Origin: Acidisoma cellulosilyticum
GTDB lineage: Bacteria; Pseudomonadota; Alphaproteobacteria; Acetobacterales; Acetobacteraceae
DNA: 42,578 nucleotides
Reading direction: 5' to 3'
Assembly: GCF_020621385.1 (NCBI RefSeq)
Contig: NZ_JAESVA010000019.1
Span: 1-42,578 of the forward strand
Shown here: positions 40,228 to 42,578 of the stretch, one piece after another
How positions within the stretch are numbered: the first letter of the stretch is position 1
Layout: every line of letters starts with the position of its first letter
Program-made: the position numbers and the translations under genes
Notes under the pieces: model-generated
Seen by the model: the letters and a program-made list of their open reading frames with translations, nothing else
What the model was told of the DNA's origin: nothing
The model's database searches: none

Positions 40228-41790
40228 ATGGAGACAATGCCGCCAGACAGCCAGGCTGAGCTAGTCGCGTTACGAATGCTCGTTGCTGAGCAGGCGGCGA
40301 AAATCAGCGAACAAGAAGCGGAAGTTAGCAAGCGCGACTCTATCATTGACCTTCTGCGTGCGCAGTTGGCACTCCTCCGTCATCAGCAGCATGGCGCTTC
40401 TTCGGAAAAGATAGATCGGAAGATCGAGCAGTTCGAACTGATGCTGGAGGAGATCGAGGCTTCCCGCGCCGAGGCTGAATTGCGCTCCGGAAAGCCCCCT
40501 TTGCCCGCGCTGGACGACGCATCCGAGAAGCCGAAGCGCAGGCCATTGCCAGACGGCCTTTTAACCGAAGACCGGGTCTATGCGGCGCCCTGCAATTGTC
40601 CAACCTGCGGGGGCATGTCGTTCCTGCAGGCCGCCGACAGGGTCATTCAGGTGATGGAGCACGTGCCGGCGTCCGTGAAAATCGTCCGCCATATCGAAAA
40701 GCGCCTGATCTGCAGGGACTGCGATACGACGGTGTCGGGCGAGATGCCGACCCTACCGATCGAGCGCGGCAAGCCAGGACCGGGGCTCCTCGCCCATATT
40801 GTGGTCGCCAAATTCGACGATCACATACTGCTCTACCGCCTGTCCGAGATGTATGACCGGCTTGGGATAGATATCTCTCGCTCTGTCATGGCGGACTGGG
40901 TGGGGCGTGTGTCAGTCCTGCTTAAGCCGCTCATCTTGCTCATCAGAGCTCATATCGCAGCGGTTGACCGAATACATACCGACGATACCCCCGTCGATGT
41001 TCTCGACCCTGGGCGCGGAAAGACCAAAACGGGGAGGGTCTGGGTCTATGTGTTCGATGGCAGCGGTTATCAAGATCCCACGCCCGGAGCCATCGCCTAC
41101 TACTATAGCCCTGACCGTAAGGGCGCGCATCCGGCCGATCACCTCGCCAACTTTAGCGGCGTGATGCATGCGGATGGTTATGGTGGTTACAAGAAGCTCT
41201 ACGGCAATAAGATTGTCGAGGCGGCCTGCATGGCTCATGTGCGCCGCAAGTTCCATGATGTGATCAAGATCAAGCCGTCACCGATTGCCGACGAAGCGTT
41301 GGCGCGTATCGGCGTGCTTTACGATATTGAAAATCGTATCCGCGGCATGTCGGCGGATGTTCGGCGCACCATGCGCCAACTCCACGCAAAACCTGTTCTT
41401 GAAGATCTGAAGGTTTGGATTGAAGCGACGCTTCCTACCTTGCCACAAAAACAGAAGCTCGCAGAAGCAATGCGATACGCCCTGTCGCGATGGACGGCAT
41501 TGAGCGTATACATCGATGACGGTCGAGTTGAGCTCGACAACTCTATAGCGGAACGCGCAATGCGTCCGCTTGGGATTGGAAGAAAGAACTGGCTCTTTGC
41601 CGGGTCAGACAAAGGGGGCGAGCGCATCGCCGATATCCTGACCATCATCGAGACGGTCAAATTGCACGGTCATAATCCCGAGGTCTATCTGACAGACATC
41701 CTAGCCAGGATCCAGGATTACCCCACGGACCGTCTTAATGAGCTATTGCCGTGGAATTGGGCGCCGACGGCAGTGCACGAGGCAGGGTGA
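40228..41790 (+). CDS. tnpC: IS66 TnpC transposase
   Basis: I chose ATG 40228 (METMPPDSQAELVALRML), because the usual protein starts there; the frame runs upstream to 40096. The 520-residue protein has an N-terminal coiled coil, a zinc-binding part (PCNCPTCGGMSFLQAADRVI and KRLICRDCDTTVSGEMP), and the DDE domain with DRIHTDDTPVDVLD, GVMHADGYGGYKKLYG and DNSIAERAMRPLGIGRKNWL. The end is LLPWNWAPTAVHEAG. It is intact and complete. Confidence 0.96.
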   Translation: METMPPDSQAELVALRMLVAEQAAKISEQEAEVSKRDSIIDLLRAQLALLRHQQHGASSEKIDRKIEQFELMLEEIEASRAEAELRSGKPPLPALDDASEKPKRRPLPDGLLTEDRVYAAPCNCPTCGGMSFLQAADRVIQVMEHVPASVKIVRHIEKRLICRDCDTTVSGEMPTLPIERGKPGPGLLAHIVVAKFDDHILLYRLSEMYDRLGIDISRSVMADWVGRVSVLLKPLILLIRAHIAAVDRIHTDDTPVDVLDPGRGKTKTGRVWVYVFDGSGYQDPTPGAIAYYYSPDRKGAHPADHLANFSGVMHADGYGGYKKLYGNKIVEAACMAHVRRKFHDVIKIKPSPIADEALARIGVLYDIENRIRGMSADVRRTMRQLHAKPVLEDLKVWIEATLPTLPQKQKLAEAMRYALSRWTALSVYIDDGRVELDNSIAERAMRPLGIGRKNWLFAGSDKGGERIADILTIIETVKLHGHNPEVYLTDILARIQDYPTDRLNELLPWNWAPTAVHEAG

Positions 41791-42095
41791 TGGCTCGCTC
41801 CAATCATATTTACACGCTTAAAGAAGTTGCCACCATCATTGGGGAGAATCTTGAACTGCTCGAGGAAATTACGGCCAACCCCGACAATGTCAGCGAAGGA
41901 CAAATGTTCTATGTCAGCGATGGCAGTGAACATGGCACGACGGGTCTGACCGAGAACGGCGTCAACGAGCTGCAGGAGCTTCTCGCGGACATACGCACAT
42001 GGGATGGTGGAATCCGGAAGTTCCTCGTAAGAGAACAATGCGATTCTGAGATCACCGAGCGCATCCTGGCGGACGAGTTAAAACGCCATCCCTAA
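41790..42095 (+). CDS. Extra gene of the IS66 element
   Basis: This 101-residue protein starts ATG 41790, sharing one base with the tnpC stop (TGATG). It reads MARSNHIYTLKEVATIIGEN, then LLEEITANPDNVSEGQMFYV and LTENGVNELQELLADIRTWD. It has no HTH that I can see and no signal. Its position at the end of the operon inside the element ends makes it an accessory or passenger gene. The function is not known; similar small genes ride in some alphaproteobacterial IS66 elements. Confidence 0.82.
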   Translation: MARSNHIYTLKEVATIIGENLELLEEITANPDNVSEGQMFYVSDGSEHGTTGLTENGVNELQELLADIRTWDGGIRKFLVREQCDSEITERILADELKRHP

Positions 42096-42278
42096 AATGC
42101 GTCTCGACGACCGCAAATGCATTCCCCGGACGCTTACACTCGAATGGCCGACCTTGTCGATTTTAACGCCGTTTTTAGCCAAGCAGGCATTGCGGCAGGA
42201 GAGAAGCATCTTCGGGATGTCGTCTGCGCGAAACCTTGAGGAAAAATCTGCGGAAATCTAAAATATTCCTCCCAGCCT

Positions 42279-42325
42279 GCACGCTTTATGCGGAAGAGCC
42301 CAGATCTCCGCGGAAATCAACACCC
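42279..42325 (-). repeat. 47-bp repeat, arm 2
   Basis: This is the exact inverse of 39273-39319. On the minus strand it is the end of the IS3 OrfA fragment (from HMGVDF to beyond the stop). The arms face each other across the IS66 element and about 150 bases of unassigned sequence on the right. Confidence 0.9.
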
Positions 42326-42475
42326 ATATGCATCTTCTTCAGCCGGCGGTTTTCATCCTCCAGCTCTTTCATCCGAGCCATCATGGACACGTCCATGCCG
42401 CCGAACTTGGCACGCCACTTGTAAAACGTCGCCGTGCTGATGCCGATCTCACGGCATAGGTCGGGAACACCTTCA
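42286..42475 (-). pseudogene. IS3-family OrfA fragment
   Basis: The minus strand reads GVPDLCREIGISTATFYKWR, then AKFGGMDVSMMARMKELEDE and NRRLKKMHMGVDFRGDLGSS, with TAA 42286-42288. This is the HTH and zipper of an IS3 (IS407-like) OrfA. The first 20-25 residues are missing because a second IS66 end is joined at 42476. The true family end (KKMYIDEKLKAE...) is replaced after KKM, so this end is also altered. Confidence 0.72.
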
Positions 42476-42578
42476 GTAAGCGGTCGTTTATCGCCGGGTC
42501 GGGGACTACGGGCGAGCGGAGGCTGAGTTACGCTGCGGCTTTGGCTTCAGCGACAGGCGGCTGCCAAGCCCAAGGCAT
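42476..42578 (-). mobile_element. Edge of a second IS66-family element
   Basis: GTAAGCGGTCG at 42476 is an IS66-type end. Beyond it on the minus strand is the tail of a TnpC (42528-42578, MPWAWQPPVAEAKAAA and a TAA at 42528-42530), comparable to LPWNWAPTAVHEAG of the first element. The rest lies outside the window. It interrupts the IS3 OrfA fragment. Confidence 0.68.
42528..42578 (-). CDS. tnpC: IS66 TnpC, C-terminal end (partial)
   Basis: Sixteen codons run from the window edge to TAA 42528-42530 on the minus strand. PWAWQPPVAEAKAAA parallels the PWNW ending of IS66 TnpC proteins. The gene continues beyond the window, so its state cannot be judged. Confidence 0.6.
   Translation of the reverse strand: MPWAWQPPVAEAKAAA

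Larger units (their letters stand above)
39338..42137 (+). mobile_element. Complete IS66-family element with 8-bp target duplication
   Basis: The left end starts GTGAGCGTCCGGTGAGCC and the inverse of the right end reads GTAAGCGTCCGGGGAATG, typical IS66 ends. ACTCGAAT flanks both sides (39330-39337 and 42138-42145), the 8-bp duplication this family makes. It carries tnpA, tnpB, tnpC and a fourth gene, all intact on the plus strand with overlapping starts. The intact genes and duplication point to a recent arrival that may be active. Confidence 0.95.

Overview
The window looks like part of a plasmid, or a plasmid-derived island, from an acetic acid bacterium or a close alphaproteobacterial relative (Acetobacteraceae is my best guess). 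The reasons are an iteron-controlled RepA with a ParA-type partition pair, a Ti-type (MOBQ) TraC/TraD/TraA mobilisation module with a recognisable oriT, a secreted-type protein with a C-terminal Hint_2 domain of the sort common in Acetobacteraceae, and a very heavy load of IS21, IS110, IS5, IS3, IS6 and IS66 elements. No rRNA, tRNA or CRISPR array was seen.

Layout. (1) 1-7.7 kb is a stack of nested insertion sequences: an IS21 relic, an IS110 transposase split exactly by a complete IS21 element with a 5-bp target duplication, an IS5 fragment, and a degenerate IS3 element that itself carries an IS110 insertion. (2) 7.7-12 kb is the replicon core: a broken DUF5681 gene, a tyrosine recombinase, an AT-rich region with repeated GATATC-containing motifs, parA and a small parB-like gene, and repA flanked on both sides by seven iteron-like repeats. 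(3) 12-13.6 kb holds two decayed IS3-family elements. (4) 13.7-16.4 kb is a stability region: a HepT/MntA toxin-antitoxin pair whose antitoxin carries an extra ribbon-helix-helix domain and sits beside a perfect 22-bp palindrome, a relic that resembles the end of a coupling protein, and a DUF433/DUF5615 toxin-antitoxin pair whose toxin is frameshifted. (5) 16.7-25.8 kb is the mobilisation block and its cargo: a SprT-like protein, a lipoprotein and a membrane protein, a GTGAACAC repeat cluster, traD-traC facing away from traA with oriT between them, a DUF6118 protein, further membrane and lipoprotein genes, and a GNAT acetyltransferase. (6) 25.9-28.5 kb has a PAS-GGDEF diguanylate cyclase and a Xer-like tyrosine recombinase preceded by a perfect 20-6-20 inverted repeat that looks like a recombination site. 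(7) 29.5-38.7 kb is a possible cell-surface locus: a LuxR-type regulator, a glycine/serine-rich RTX-like protein, a Hint-domain protein, a regulator that joins an IS3 OrfA-type HTH to a MarR-like domain, and a TPR-GT32 glycosyltransferase, separated by an IS5 relic with a 164-bp MITE inside it and by an IS3 deletion derivative. (8) 38.7-42.6 kb is an IS6 fragment, a complete IS66 element with an 8-bp target duplication and an extra gene, and the edge of a second IS66 inserted in an IS3 orfA fragment.

How the genes fit together: RepA plus iterons drive replication, ParA with its small partner segregates the plasmid, the two toxin-antitoxin pairs stabilise it, TraA with oriT makes it mobilisable, and no type IV secretion genes are visible apart from the possible coupling-protein relic. 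The surface locus (Hint protein, RTX-like protein, glycosyltransferase, regulators) and the cyclic-di-GMP enzyme are the likely adaptive cargo. The most unusual items are the OrfA-MarR fusion, the RHH-MntA fusion with its palindrome, and the dif-like site beside the second recombinase.
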